From: Cohnella phaseoli
GTDB taxonomy: Bacteria > Bacillota > Bacilli > Paenibacillales > Paenibacillaceae
Reading direction: 5' to 3'
Assembly (NCBI RefSeq): GCF_003386235.1
Contig: NZ_QRDZ01000005.1
Coordinates: forward strand, 341,604 to 405,603
DNA: 64,000 nt
Both the position numbers and the translations under genes were made by a program. The notes under the pieces were generated by a model. That model was not told where the DNA came from and searched no databases. It was given only the letters and a program-made list of their open reading frames with translations. Below are positions 52,261 to 60,312 of the stretch, in pieces (within the stretch, counting starts at the first letter, position 1; each line of letters starts with the position of its first letter).

Positions 52261-54048
52261 ATGAGTTTGGAAACGCTGCAAGAACTGGACAGAGAGACGA
52301 GAAGATTGTTCATCGCCGGGAGCAAGCTGGCCCGCGGCGATCTGAGATTAACCAAGCTGCTGCCAAGCGTTCGCAAGCTGGGGGAGGCTTCGCCCGTATT
52401 CGCGCGCGTCGCGCAGGCCGTCGAGCAGACGCTTGAAGCCGGGCAGGAAGAAGCGGATATGAGATTGCTCGATTTGTCCGCGCTGCTGAATTCGATTTTG
52501 TACACCCAAGGACGGACGGACGTTCCGGGAGAGGTCGCTGCGCTGGAAGGGACGGATACTTTCGATTACGCGATGCAGCCTTATCGCAAGCTGAAGCCGG
52601 TGATCGAGGCGCTGACCGTGAAAGGGCAAGGAAGAATGGAAGTGCTGCGTCAGGCTTGCGAGGAAGGCGCGATTCGCGACTATCGGCTGCTGCTTCCGGC
52701 TGTGGCCGCATTGGAGGACAGCTACGCGGAAATTCCTGAAATCGCCGAGGAGAAAATCATCCCCGGATTCGGGCAGGCTGCTCTTCCCGCGCTGCTCCGC
52801 GCTTTCCGTTCGGATGGCGGCAAAGGGGACTCCCGCCGGCTTCGCCTCATTCACGGGATGCAGGGGGAGGCGGCAAAGCCGCTGCTGCTTCGGACCGCGG
52901 AGGAAGGCTCGCCGGAGGTGCGGGCAACGGCGATTGAACTGCTCGGAAGCTATGCGGATCAGGAGAGCTTTCTGCTCGCTCAGGCGGGCGAGAAGCGCAA
53001 GGAGATTCGCCGCGCGGCGCTGCTGGCGCTGGCGAATGTAGGCACGCCGGCTGCGTCCGAGCGGATCTACAAGGCGCTCGTCTCCAAGGACCGCGAGCTT
53101 GCCGTCGAGCCGATCCGGATGTCCGCGGACGCCGACTTGATTCGCCATGCCCTTGCGTATGCCAAAACGGTGAACCGCGAGTTGACGGAGGAAGAGGCGA
53201 AGAAGGAAGAGGCGTGGGCCCCGGTGCAAGCGGTGCTCGATGCGCTCGGAGACCGGAGGTTCGCCGAATCTACGGAACTGCTCAAGGAGCTGTTTTCCAA
53301 CCCGCTGTTTGCCGCCCATGCGCCGTATTGGCTGCAGCGGACGGCGGGAGAGCATCTCAAGGACGACGTCGGACAGGACGCCCGAAGCTTCGCCATTGCG
53401 TTGGCCGACAACAACCGGGGAAGGTATCTTGAGCTTAGCCTTTATGCCGCCATGCGCAGTCTGACTCCGGCCGAAGTGTACGAGCGCTTCTCCAAATACA
53501 AGCTGACGGGGAAAAGAAAGGCGCTGGCGGAAAGCATGCAGATGCTGCTGCCGACGATCGCAGATCACTTGATGCGCGAGGAGCCGGAGGAGTCGATTCC
53601 GGCGTTGGACTCGCGCTGGCTGGAGCTGTTCATCGAGCAGGACGAACTGGAGGTCGTGACGAGGCTGGCTAACGAATTCGACAAGCAGACGGAGCGGTAT
53701 TTGCTCGATAAATGCGAGGCGAAGCCGGATTTCACCGAAGACGTCATCGCTCATGCTCTGCTGGCCTTGTTCAAGATCGGCAGCAAGCAGGCTCCGGATA
53801 TGCTGATACACGTGCTGGAGACCGGGAAGAGACGTACGATCTATTACTTGTATCCGCAGCAGCGCCTGCTGCTTGGACTGCTTCCTGGCTCCTACGCGGA
53901 TCGACTTGAACAGTATATCGAGAAGCTTCATTATCCGAGCGTTCGGGAGCAGGTGCAGGAGATTGTGCAAGAGCTGAGAGCCAAGCGGCAGGAAGCGTCC
54001 GGCCGCGGGAAGGGGATTATGGAATGGATCAAGCAACGAATGTCTTAA
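52261..54048 (+). CDS. HEAT-repeat-like helical protein of the MoxR/VWA operon
   Basis: A 595-residue, almost entirely alpha-helical protein. Repeated helical pairs of HEAT type are clearest around residues 170-280 (PALLRAFRSDGG, AAKPLLLRTAEEGSPEVRATAIELLGSYAD, RKEIRRAALLALANVGTPAA). No catalytic motif is seen. Its 3' end overlaps the start of the MoxR gene by 25 bp, so the two are translationally coupled. It is probably a scaffold or adaptor for the AAA+ machine. It resembles the large helical proteins reported in this kind of cluster (DUF5691-like), an assignment made from memory. Confidence 0.75.
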   Translation: MSLETLQELDRETRRLFIAGSKLARGDLRLTKLLPSVRKLGEASPVFARVAQAVEQTLEAGQEEADMRLLDLSALLNSILYTQGRTDVPGEVAALEGTDTFDYAMQPYRKLKPVIEALTVKGQGRMEVLRQACEEGAIRDYRLLLPAVAALEDSYAEIPEIAEEKIIPGFGQAALPALLRAFRSDGGKGDSRRLRLIHGMQGEAAKPLLLRTAEEGSPEVRATAIELLGSYADQESFLLAQAGEKRKEIRRAALLALANVGTPAASERIYKALVSKDRELAVEPIRMSADADLIRHALAYAKTVNRELTEEEAKKEEAWAPVQAVLDALGDRRFAESTELLKELFSNPLFAAHAPYWLQRTAGEHLKDDVGQDARSFAIALADNNRGRYLELSLYAAMRSLTPAEVYERFSKYKLTGKRKALAESMQMLLPTIADHLMREEPEESIPALDSRWLELFIEQDELEVVTRLANEFDKQTERYLLDKCEAKPDFTEDVIAHALLALFKIGSKQAPDMLIHVLETGKRRTIYYLYPQQRLLLGLLPGSYADRLEQYIEKLHYPSVREQVQEIVQELRAKRQEASGRGKGIMEWIKQRMS

Positions 54049-55115
54049 GATTGTCTGCGGAAAGGCTTTACGCCCATGAGCTAGAGGCGCTGACTGCAGC
54101 GGATGCGGGAGCGAAGCCGCCGGGGTGGAGGCTGTCGCCTCGTGCGGTACTGACGTTTATTACGGGCGGCGAGGCAGGCGGCGTGCCGATCCGACCGAAA
54201 TATATCGGCAATAAGCGGCTCGTCGAGATGGCGATCGCCACCTTGTTGACCGATCGGGCGCTGCTGCTGATCGGCGAGCCGGGAACGGCCAAGTCGTGGC
54301 TGTCGGAAAATTTGACCGCCGCCATCTACGGCGATTCGTCCAAGGTAATTCAAGGGACGGCGGGCACGAGCGAGGAGCATATTCGCTACTCCTGGAACTA
54401 TGCGATGCTGCTGGCGCAAGGACCGTCCGATCAAGCCTTGATCAAGAGTCCGATCTATCGGGCGATGGAGGACGGCGGCATTGCGCGGTTCGAGGAAATT
54501 TCCCGTTGCGCCTCGGAGGTGCAGGACGCGCTGATCTCCATTTTATCGGAGAAAACGATCTCGATTCCCGAGCTCGGACGCGAGCTATCCGCGTCCAAAG
54601 GCTTCTCCGTCATCGCGACGGCCAACACGCGGGACCGCGGAGTGAACGAGATGTCGGCGGCGCTGAAGCGCAGATTCAATATCATTGTACTGCCGGCGCC
54701 TTCCAGCATTGAGACCGAGGTCGACATCGTCAACCGACGCGTTGCCGAGATCGCCGCCAGCTACGAGCTGCAGGCCGCGCTTCCCGACGAAGAGGCGGTG
54801 CGCAAGGTGGTCACGATTTTCCGCGAGCTGCGCGGAGGAGCGACGCTCGACAACAAGGAGAAGCTTAAGCCTCCGAGCGGCGTCATTTCGACGGCGGAGG
54901 CGATTTCCTTGCTGACCGGAAGCATGGCTCTGGCCGCCAGCTTCGGCACGGGGGAGATTGCGGACGAGGACATTGCCGCTTGCTTGCAAGGAGCGGTCGT
55001 CAAGGACGAGGAGAAGGACCGGCTCGTCTGGAAGGAGTATCTCGACAATGTGATGAAAAAGCGGGGATCGGAATGGCGCAGTCTGTACAACGCTTGCAAG
55101 GAGCTGAACGGTTGA
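54024..55115 (+). CDS. MoxR-type AAA+ ATPase
   Basis: A 363-residue AAA+ ATPase. Walker A GEPGTAKSW is at about residues 83-91, and a modified Walker B GIARFEEISR has FEE in place of the more usual (L/A)DE. Sensor 1 is ATANTRDRG, and an arginine-finger-like LKRRF follows. The order and spacing are those of the MoxR group, whose members remodel proteins together with a VWA partner. That partner is encoded at 57437. Its stop overlaps the TTG start of the next gene (TTGA), indicating tight coupling. Confidence 0.92.
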   Translation: MDQATNVLRLSAERLYAHELEALTAADAGAKPPGWRLSPRAVLTFITGGEAGGVPIRPKYIGNKRLVEMAIATLLTDRALLLIGEPGTAKSWLSENLTAAIYGDSSKVIQGTAGTSEEHIRYSWNYAMLLAQGPSDQALIKSPIYRAMEDGGIARFEEISRCASEVQDALISILSEKTISIPELGRELSASKGFSVIATANTRDRGVNEMSAALKRRFNIIVLPAPSSIETEVDIVNRRVAEIAASYELQAALPDEEAVRKVVTIFRELRGGATLDNKEKLKPPSGVISTAEAISLLTGSMALAASFGTGEIADEDIAACLQGAVVKDEEKDRLVWKEYLDNVMKKRGSEWRSLYNACKELNG

Positions 55116-57433
55116 ACGGGGAGCAGGTGCGCGTCTTCGGCGTCAGACACCTGTCCCCGGCGGGCGCCTATCACATGCGGACGTATCTGGACGAGATCAA
55201 GCCGACGGCCGTGCTGGTCGAGGGGCCAAGCGACGCGAATGCGTTTATCGGCCAGTTGACGAAGAGCGGCGTAAAGCCTCCCGTCGCTCTGCTCGCGTAT
55301 ACGGGCAGCCTCCCGGTGCGTACATTGCTTTTTCCGCTTGCGGCCTATTCTCCCGAGTATCAGGCTTTCGTCTGGGCGAATAAGCGCGGCGTACCGTGCG
55401 AGTTCATCGATTTGCCGACGGATCGTTCGCTGGCGCTGCTCGGATTGCGGGAAAAGGGCGGCGAGGACGACGTAGCGGAGGATGCGGTGGAGAAGAGGAG
55501 GGCGTATGCGGGCTGGCAGCATTCGCTGTACGAATCTATCGCCGAGCTGGCGGATGAGCCCGACTACGAGGCGTATTGGGAGCGTCACTACGAGCATGCC
55601 GGAAGCCAGGGCGCTTATCGTCAGGCGATTCATGCCTTTTCGGCGAGCATGCGCGAGCTGACGGAAGCGGAGGAACGAACGTCCGCGCCGCAGGAGCTTG
55701 CCTATAACGAGCTGCGCGAAGCGTTTATGCGCCGACGGATTCGCGAAGTGATGGCGGCGGGGCACGAGCCGAACCGTATCGTCGTCATAGTCGGCGCGCA
55801 TCACGCTTCAGCGGTGGACCTGTCGCTTCCGGCGATGACGGACGCGGAGCTCGGCAAGCTGCCGTCCGTACCGACAAGCTTGACGCTGATGCCTTATACG
55901 TACTACAAGTTGTCTTCGCATTCCGGCTACGGGGCGGGCAATCAAGCGCCCGCTTATTATCAGTTGTTCTGGGAATGTCTGACCGGGAGCAAGTCGGACG
56001 AACTGCCGACGATCTACATGACTCGCCTGGCGACGCTGCTTCGCGAAGCGGGAACGTATCGCTCGACGGCCTCCGTTATCGAAGCGGTGCGCATGTCCGA
56101 GGCGCTGGCTTCTCTGAAGGGCGGCAGCAGACCGACCTGGAAAGATCTGCGCGACGCTGCCGTCGTCTGTCTAGGCAACGGCGATTATGCGGTCGTTGCG
56201 GAGGCGCTCGCACGCATCGACGTCGGAACGGAGATCGGCAAGCTCCCCGAAGGGGTCAGCCAGACGCCGATCCAGGACGATCTGAACCGCGAGCTGAAGC
56301 GGTTGAAGCTGGAAAAGTACAAAACCGCCGTCGCTCAGGACCTTGAGCTGGATTTGCGGGAAAACCGCAGGGTGAAGTCCGAGGAAGCGGCGTATCTGGA
56401 CTTGAACCGTTCCGTCCTGCTTCACCGGCTTGAGATTCTTGGCATCGGGTTTGCGCGCAAGCAGGCGGTTCATCAGGAGTCGGCCTCCTGGGCGGAGCGC
56501 TGGGTGCTGCAGTGGACGCCGGAGGCCGAAATTCAGGCGGTCGAGTCGACGCTAAAGGGCGAGACAATTCAGATTGCGGCGGCTTATGTGATTCATGAGC
56601 GGCTGCAGCAATGCGAGAATTTGGCGGAGGCGGCCAAGCTGATTCGCGTTTCCTGCGAATGCCGGCTTGTCGAAGCGATGGCCGAGTCGACCCGCGCCCT
56701 GCAGGAGCTGGCGACGGAAGCCGGCAACTTCGAGCAGATCGCGGGCGCGGCGTTCGAGCTGTCCGCGCTCGTCCGCTACGGCTCGGTTCGCCGCCTCGAG
56801 ACGGAATCGCTTGTGCCGCTGCTGAAGCAGCTGTTCCTTCGAGGCGCATTGCTGCTCGTGGATTCGGCGAATTGCAACGACGATGCGGCGAGAGGCATGG
56901 CTGCGGCGATTCAGCAGCTGCATGCGGTTGCGCAGGAGCATTACGAGGAAGTGGACGAAGCGCAATGGCGGACGAGGCTGCGAGAGCTGGCTACGCGGGA
57001 CGACCGGAACGCCAAGCTGTCCGGCTTCGCATTCGCCATTCTATTGGAGCGGGACGAAATATCCGCGGACGAATGCTCGCAGGAGGTATCGCGTCGTCTG
57101 TCTCCAGGCGTTCCCGCGGATTTGGGAGCCGGCTGGTTCGAAGGGCTGTCGATGCGCAACCGTTATGCGCTGCTGTCCCGCGCCGCCCTATGGGAGCAGT
57201 TGGACCTGTACGTTCAGTCGCTGGAGGACGAACCGTTTTATCGTTCCTTGGTGTTTCTGCGCAGGGCGTTCGCGGATTTCGAGCCGCGGGAACGGGCTTC
57301 CGTAACCGAGCTGCTCGGAGACCTGTGGGGAGCGGGGGCGGAACAAACGAGCGAGGAGCTGCTGCAGCCGCTCGACGAAGAGGAGAAGAAGAAGCTGGAT
57401 GAACTCAACGAATTCGATTTTGGAGATTTGTAG
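55112..57433 (+). CDS. DUF5682-like protein of the MoxR/VWA operon, with TraB/ChaN-like N-terminal motifs
   Basis: A 773-residue protein. The TTG at 55112 overlaps the preceding stop and has AAGGAG 8 bp upstream; a longer upstream frame only runs through the MoxR gene. The N-terminal half starts VRVFGVRHLSPAGAYHMRTY and continues PTAVLVEGPSDA, placing H13 and E37. A later strand VVIVGAHHAS carries H230/H231. This His / Glu / late GxHH order recalls the TraB, ChaN and EreA group of presumed hydrolases; the TraB-type lipoprotein at 60309 shows GTIH, LELD and VGSLH in the same order. The C-terminal half is helical without known motifs. The DUF5682 name is from memory of this gene neighbourhood. 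Activity unknown. Confidence 0.75.
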   Translation: MNGEQVRVFGVRHLSPAGAYHMRTYLDEIKPTAVLVEGPSDANAFIGQLTKSGVKPPVALLAYTGSLPVRTLLFPLAAYSPEYQAFVWANKRGVPCEFIDLPTDRSLALLGLREKGGEDDVAEDAVEKRRAYAGWQHSLYESIAELADEPDYEAYWERHYEHAGSQGAYRQAIHAFSASMRELTEAEERTSAPQELAYNELREAFMRRRIREVMAAGHEPNRIVVIVGAHHASAVDLSLPAMTDAELGKLPSVPTSLTLMPYTYYKLSSHSGYGAGNQAPAYYQLFWECLTGSKSDELPTIYMTRLATLLREAGTYRSTASVIEAVRMSEALASLKGGSRPTWKDLRDAAVVCLGNGDYAVVAEALARIDVGTEIGKLPEGVSQTPIQDDLNRELKRLKLEKYKTAVAQDLELDLRENRRVKSEEAAYLDLNRSVLLHRLEILGIGFARKQAVHQESASWAERWVLQWTPEAEIQAVESTLKGETIQIAAAYVIHERLQQCENLAEAAKLIRVSCECRLVEAMAESTRALQELATEAGNFEQIAGAAFELSALVRYGSVRRLETESLVPLLKQLFLRGALLLVDSANCNDDAARGMAAAIQQLHAVAQEHYEEVDEAQWRTRLRELATRDDRNAKLSGFAFAILLERDEISADECSQEVSRRLSPGVPADLGAGWFEGLSMRNRYALLSRAALWEQLDLYVQSLEDEPFYRSLVFLRRAFADFEPRERASVTELLGDLWGAGAEQTSEELLQPLDEEEKKKLDELNEFDFGDL

Positions 57434-57436
57434 CCT

Positions 57437-58663
57437 ATGAGCGATCTCGATCGAGAGAAGCTTAAGCGATGGCGGCTCATTCTCGGAGCGGCGGCGGAGG
57501 AGAAGCTGGAGGCGATGAGCGCTTCCGGACCTGGCGGTCTGCTGGATCCCGAGGATTTGCTGAGAGACGAGGCGCTTGCGGCGATCTATGACGATACCGG
57601 AAAAGACGGAGGAGCCGGTGGCAGCGGCGGCGGGAGCGGTGCTTCCTCGCGGTCTGCGGGGCTCGGCAAATCGTCTCCGCGTCTGGCCAAGTGGCTCGGA
57701 GACGTCCGTTCGCTGTTTCCGGCCGACATCGTGTCCGTGATTCAATCGGACGCCATTGAACGCAAAGGATTGAACCAGCTGTTGTTCGAGCCAGAGCTGC
57801 TATCCAAGGTCAAGCCGGACATTCAGATGGTGGCGACGCTGCTTGCGCTCAAGGGGCAAATTCCCGAGAAAGGCAAGGAAGCCGCGAGACAGCTTGTGAA
57901 GACGGTTGTCGAAGACATTATGAGACGGCTGGAGCAGGAGATGAGGAGGGCCGTAACCGGGGCGCTGAACCGGCGGCAGCACTCTCCTCTGCCTTCGGCC
58001 AACGGGCTGGACTGGAAAACGACGATTCGCAAAAATTTGAAAAATTACGATCGGGAAAGAGGTTTACTTATCCCCGATAGAGTGTTCTTCTATGACCGCG
58101 CCCGCAGAAGCAAGGAGTGGACGGTCATACTCGATATCGACCAGAGCGGCTCGATGGCGGGCTCCGTCATCTACGCTTCGATCGTCGGCTCCATCTTCGC
58201 GAGTATGCCATCGCTCGATACTCGCGTCGTCGTGTTCGATACAGAGGTCGTCGATCTGACGGAGCAGTGCGCGGAGGACCCGGTCGATATGCTGTTCGGG
58301 GTGCAGCTCGGAGGCGGTACGGACATCAACAAGTCGCTCGCTTATTGCGAATCCTTCATTCGCGAGCCGAAGAAGACGCTGTTCATTCTGGTGTCGGACC
58401 TGTACGAGGGTGGCAATCGGGCGGAGATGATCCGGCGCATGGGCGAAATGCGGCAAGCGGGCGTTCAGGCGATCTGCCTGCTCGCGCTGTCCGACGACGG
58501 GGTGCCTTCCTACGACGAGGGGATCGCGAAAAGATTAGCCAAGCTCGGTATCCCCTGCTTTGGCTGTTCCCCGGATCGGCTGCCGGAGTTGATCGAAGGG
58601 GCGCTGAAGGGAATGGATTTGGCCGCGTTGGCGGATCGGATCCAGGCTGGACGGAAGGGGTAG
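57437..58663 (+). CDS. VWA-domain protein (CoxE-like), last gene of the MoxR/VWA operon
   Basis: A 408-residue protein. The N-terminal ~220 residues are helical, with a Gly/Ser-rich segment near residues 53-73. The C-terminal VWA domain (about 228-400) carries an intact metal-ion-dependent adhesion site: D235, S237 and S239 in DQSGS, a threonine in GGGTDIN and an aspartate in LVSDLYEGG. Such proteins bind a Mg/Mn ion and act with MoxR ATPases as protein-remodelling pairs. It begins 3 bp after the DUF5682-like stop. A palindromic repeat follows directly. Confidence 0.92.
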   Translation: MSDLDREKLKRWRLILGAAAEEKLEAMSASGPGGLLDPEDLLRDEALAAIYDDTGKDGGAGGSGGGSGASSRSAGLGKSSPRLAKWLGDVRSLFPADIVSVIQSDAIERKGLNQLLFEPELLSKVKPDIQMVATLLALKGQIPEKGKEAARQLVKTVVEDIMRRLEQEMRRAVTGALNRRQHSPLPSANGLDWKTTIRKNLKNYDRERGLLIPDRVFFYDRARRSKEWTVILDIDQSGSMAGSVIYASIVGSIFASMPSLDTRVVVFDTEVVDLTEQCAEDPVDMLFGVQLGGGTDINKSLAYCESFIREPKKTLFILVSDLYEGGNRAEMIRRMGEMRQAGVQAICLLALSDDGVPSYDEGIAKRLAKLGIPCFGCSPDRLPELIEGALKGMDLAALADRIQAGRKG

Positions 58664-58690
58664 TTCGGCAAGCTCTCTCAACGCGCGAAG

Positions 58691-58902
58691 AGACTGTCTC
58701 ATAAGCCGATCAAGTTGCTGTTAAAGATAATTGATAAAAAAGGTGACGGGTGTATGTCCCTCCTCCGATGCTATACGCTCCTGAAATCTGAATTGGGAAA
58801 CCCGAGACGGGTGATTTCAGGAGCGTATGAGGCGTCTCCAGGAGGTGCATACACCTGTTTTATATCTCGATCATCTCAAGCAACTCAGCTTGTGGGGGAT
58901 CC
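58691..58902. repeat. ~210-bp palindromic repeat, copy 3
   Basis: The left end ACTGTCTCATAAGC is recognisable and the right end (CAGCTTGTGGGGGAT) is degraded. Inner arms CTATACGCTCCTGAAATC and GATTTCAGGAGCGTATGAG pair almost perfectly. Same orientation as copy 1. It lies between the convergent genes ending at 58663 and 58910, where a bidirectional hairpin terminator would fit. Confidence 0.8.
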
Positions 58903-58909
58903 CCTTATG

Positions 58910-59272
58910 CTACGTTTGCGTCTCGCGAAGCGTGGACGACACGTACAAATAAGGAGTACGCATCGTCGTATAGGTGCCCTCGAGCGATTTTTCGTTCAGC
59001 AGACCGGTTTTCACTAGCGCGGATATTTTGGCCGGATCGGCTTTAAACAAAGCTCTCCACAGCTCGGGATCGGGCAGGACGGCGGCTAGCTGCTGATCGT
59101 TGTAATGTCTTTTTTCCTGATAGACGATTTTCAGCGTGTAGTCGCCGCAGACGAATTCCGCATCCTGGGCGATTTCGCCCGTAATCTCCTTGCGAAGCTG
59201 TTCAAGTTCGTCTTCCGTCTGTTTGATCTGGGCTTTCAATTGGCAATACCGGGCGAGCTTGTCTACGTTCAT
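58910..59272 (-). CDS. Small uncharacterised protein with N-terminal coiled coil
   Basis: A 120-residue protein of unknown function. Residues about 5-35 (CQLKAQIKQTEDELEQLRKE) are a likely coiled coil. A short beta-rich segment (FVCGDYTLKIVYQEKRHYN) and a helical C-terminus follow. The start at 59272 has GGAGG 8 bp upstream, which supports real expression. The coiled-coil plus small beta-domain layout is seen in some phage and element-borne proteins, but no other phage gene is near. It is divergent from hprK and convergent with the VWA operon. Confidence 0.6.
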   Translation of the reverse strand: MNVDKLARYCQLKAQIKQTEDELEQLRKEITGEIAQDAEFVCGDYTLKIVYQEKRHYNDQQLAAVLPDPELWRALFKADPAKISALVKTGLLNEKSLEGTYTTMRTPYLYVSSTLRETQT

Positions 59273-59364
59273 TCAATAACCTCCATTTCATCGATATTCA
59301 TGGATATGAGAGAAAAGAAGAAGTTATGAAGAGCCGACAACTGCTGTGGATGCCGGGTAATTTT

Positions 59365-59373
59365 TGCTATAAT
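59365..59373 (+). promoter_or_regulatory. Extended -10 promoter of hprK
   Basis: TGCTATAAT is a perfect extended -10. The -35 region (TGTGGA, 59345-59350) is weak, as is usual for extended -10 promoters. The start codon of hprK lies 25 bp downstream. Confidence 0.65.
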
Positions 59374-59397
59374 GGAGGCGTTAGGAGGGGAAATCGA

Positions 59398-60312
59398 TTG
59401 AAGTCCATTACGGTTAAGCAATTGCAAGAGAAATTCAGCCTGGAAATTCTGGCTGGGGAGGACAATCTGGAGCGGGCAATAACGCGTTCGAGAGCCCATC
59501 GTCCAGGCCTTGAGTTTGTCGGCTATTTCGATTTCTTCCCGATGAACCGGGTGCAGGTACTCGGTCGGAAGGAAATCAACTATTTGCATAAGCAGACGGA
59601 GGAAGAGCGGCGGCTGCACATCGGCAACGTCGTGAAGTATCACCCTCCTTGTTTTATCGTTACCGCTAACCAGGAAGGCCTGAAGTATTTGATGATTTAT
59701 TGCCAGCAAGAGGGCATACCGCTGCTGCGAACATCGGATGCGACGACGGAATTTCTCGGCAAGCTGGATGCTTATCTGACGCAGGCGTTGGCTCCGGAAA
59801 TCGCCATTCACGGCGTATGCGTCAACGTTTCCGGAATCGGCATTTTGCTGCGGGGAAAATCGGGCATCGGTAAGAGCGAGACGGCTCATACGCTTATTCG
59901 CAGAGGCCATCGGCTGGTCGCGGACGATATTGTCGTAATGAAAAAGCTAAGCTCCAAGACGATTCTCGGCACCCACAACGAGACGACGCGGGAGTTTCTG
60001 GCGCTGCGCAGCATCGGTCTGGTTAACGTAGTCCGTCTATACGGCAGAAAGGCGTTCCAGGACGAGACGCGCATCGTATTGGATATCGAACTGGCTCCGT
60101 GGAAGGACCAGACGCTGAACAACGAGCTGGAGATCGAGCAGAAGTATACGGAATATCTCGGCGTAAAAATTCCCCATCTGGAAATTCAGCTCCAGCCCGG
60201 GAGGGATGTCGCCGGCATGATCGAGGCGGCGGCCAATAGCTGGTACTTGAGACAGCAAGGCTACAGCGCGGCCGAGGAATTCATGAAGCGGATTGAAGGT
60301 GAGATGAAGTGA
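59398..60312 (+). CDS. hprK: HPr kinase/phosphorylase-like protein
   Basis: A 304-residue protein of HprK length. The TTG start follows AGGAGGGG by about 6 bp. The N-terminal half matches HprK-N (SITVKQLQEKFSLEILAGEDNL). The kinase domain has GVCVNVSGIGILLRGKSGIGKSE (Walker A, residues 153-160), the conserved H138 in IHGV and the catalytic D176/D177 in HRLVADD. The HprK/P signature, normally LEIRGLGI, is altered to LALRSIGL at 201-208, losing its glutamate, which in canonical enzymes is important for activity. HprK phosphorylates HPr on serine and so controls CcpA repression. It is followed with a GTGA overlap by a TraB/GumN gene, not by lgt as usual, so it may be a second, specialised copy. 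Confidence 0.8.
   Translation: MKSITVKQLQEKFSLEILAGEDNLERAITRSRAHRPGLEFVGYFDFFPMNRVQVLGRKEINYLHKQTEEERRLHIGNVVKYHPPCFIVTANQEGLKYLMIYCQQEGIPLLRTSDATTEFLGKLDAYLTQALAPEIAIHGVCVNVSGIGILLRGKSGIGKSETAHTLIRRGHRLVADDIVVMKKLSSKTILGTHNETTREFLALRSIGLVNVVRLYGRKAFQDETRIVLDIELAPWKDQTLNNELEIEQKYTEYLGVKIPHLEIQLQPGRDVAGMIEAAANSWYLRQQGYSAAEEFMKRIEGEMK

Noticed and set aside
52348..54036. Long minus-strand open frame opposite the HEAT-like gene
   Set aside because: The plus-strand frame fits the operon with overlapping starts and stops; the antisense frame has no supporting signal.
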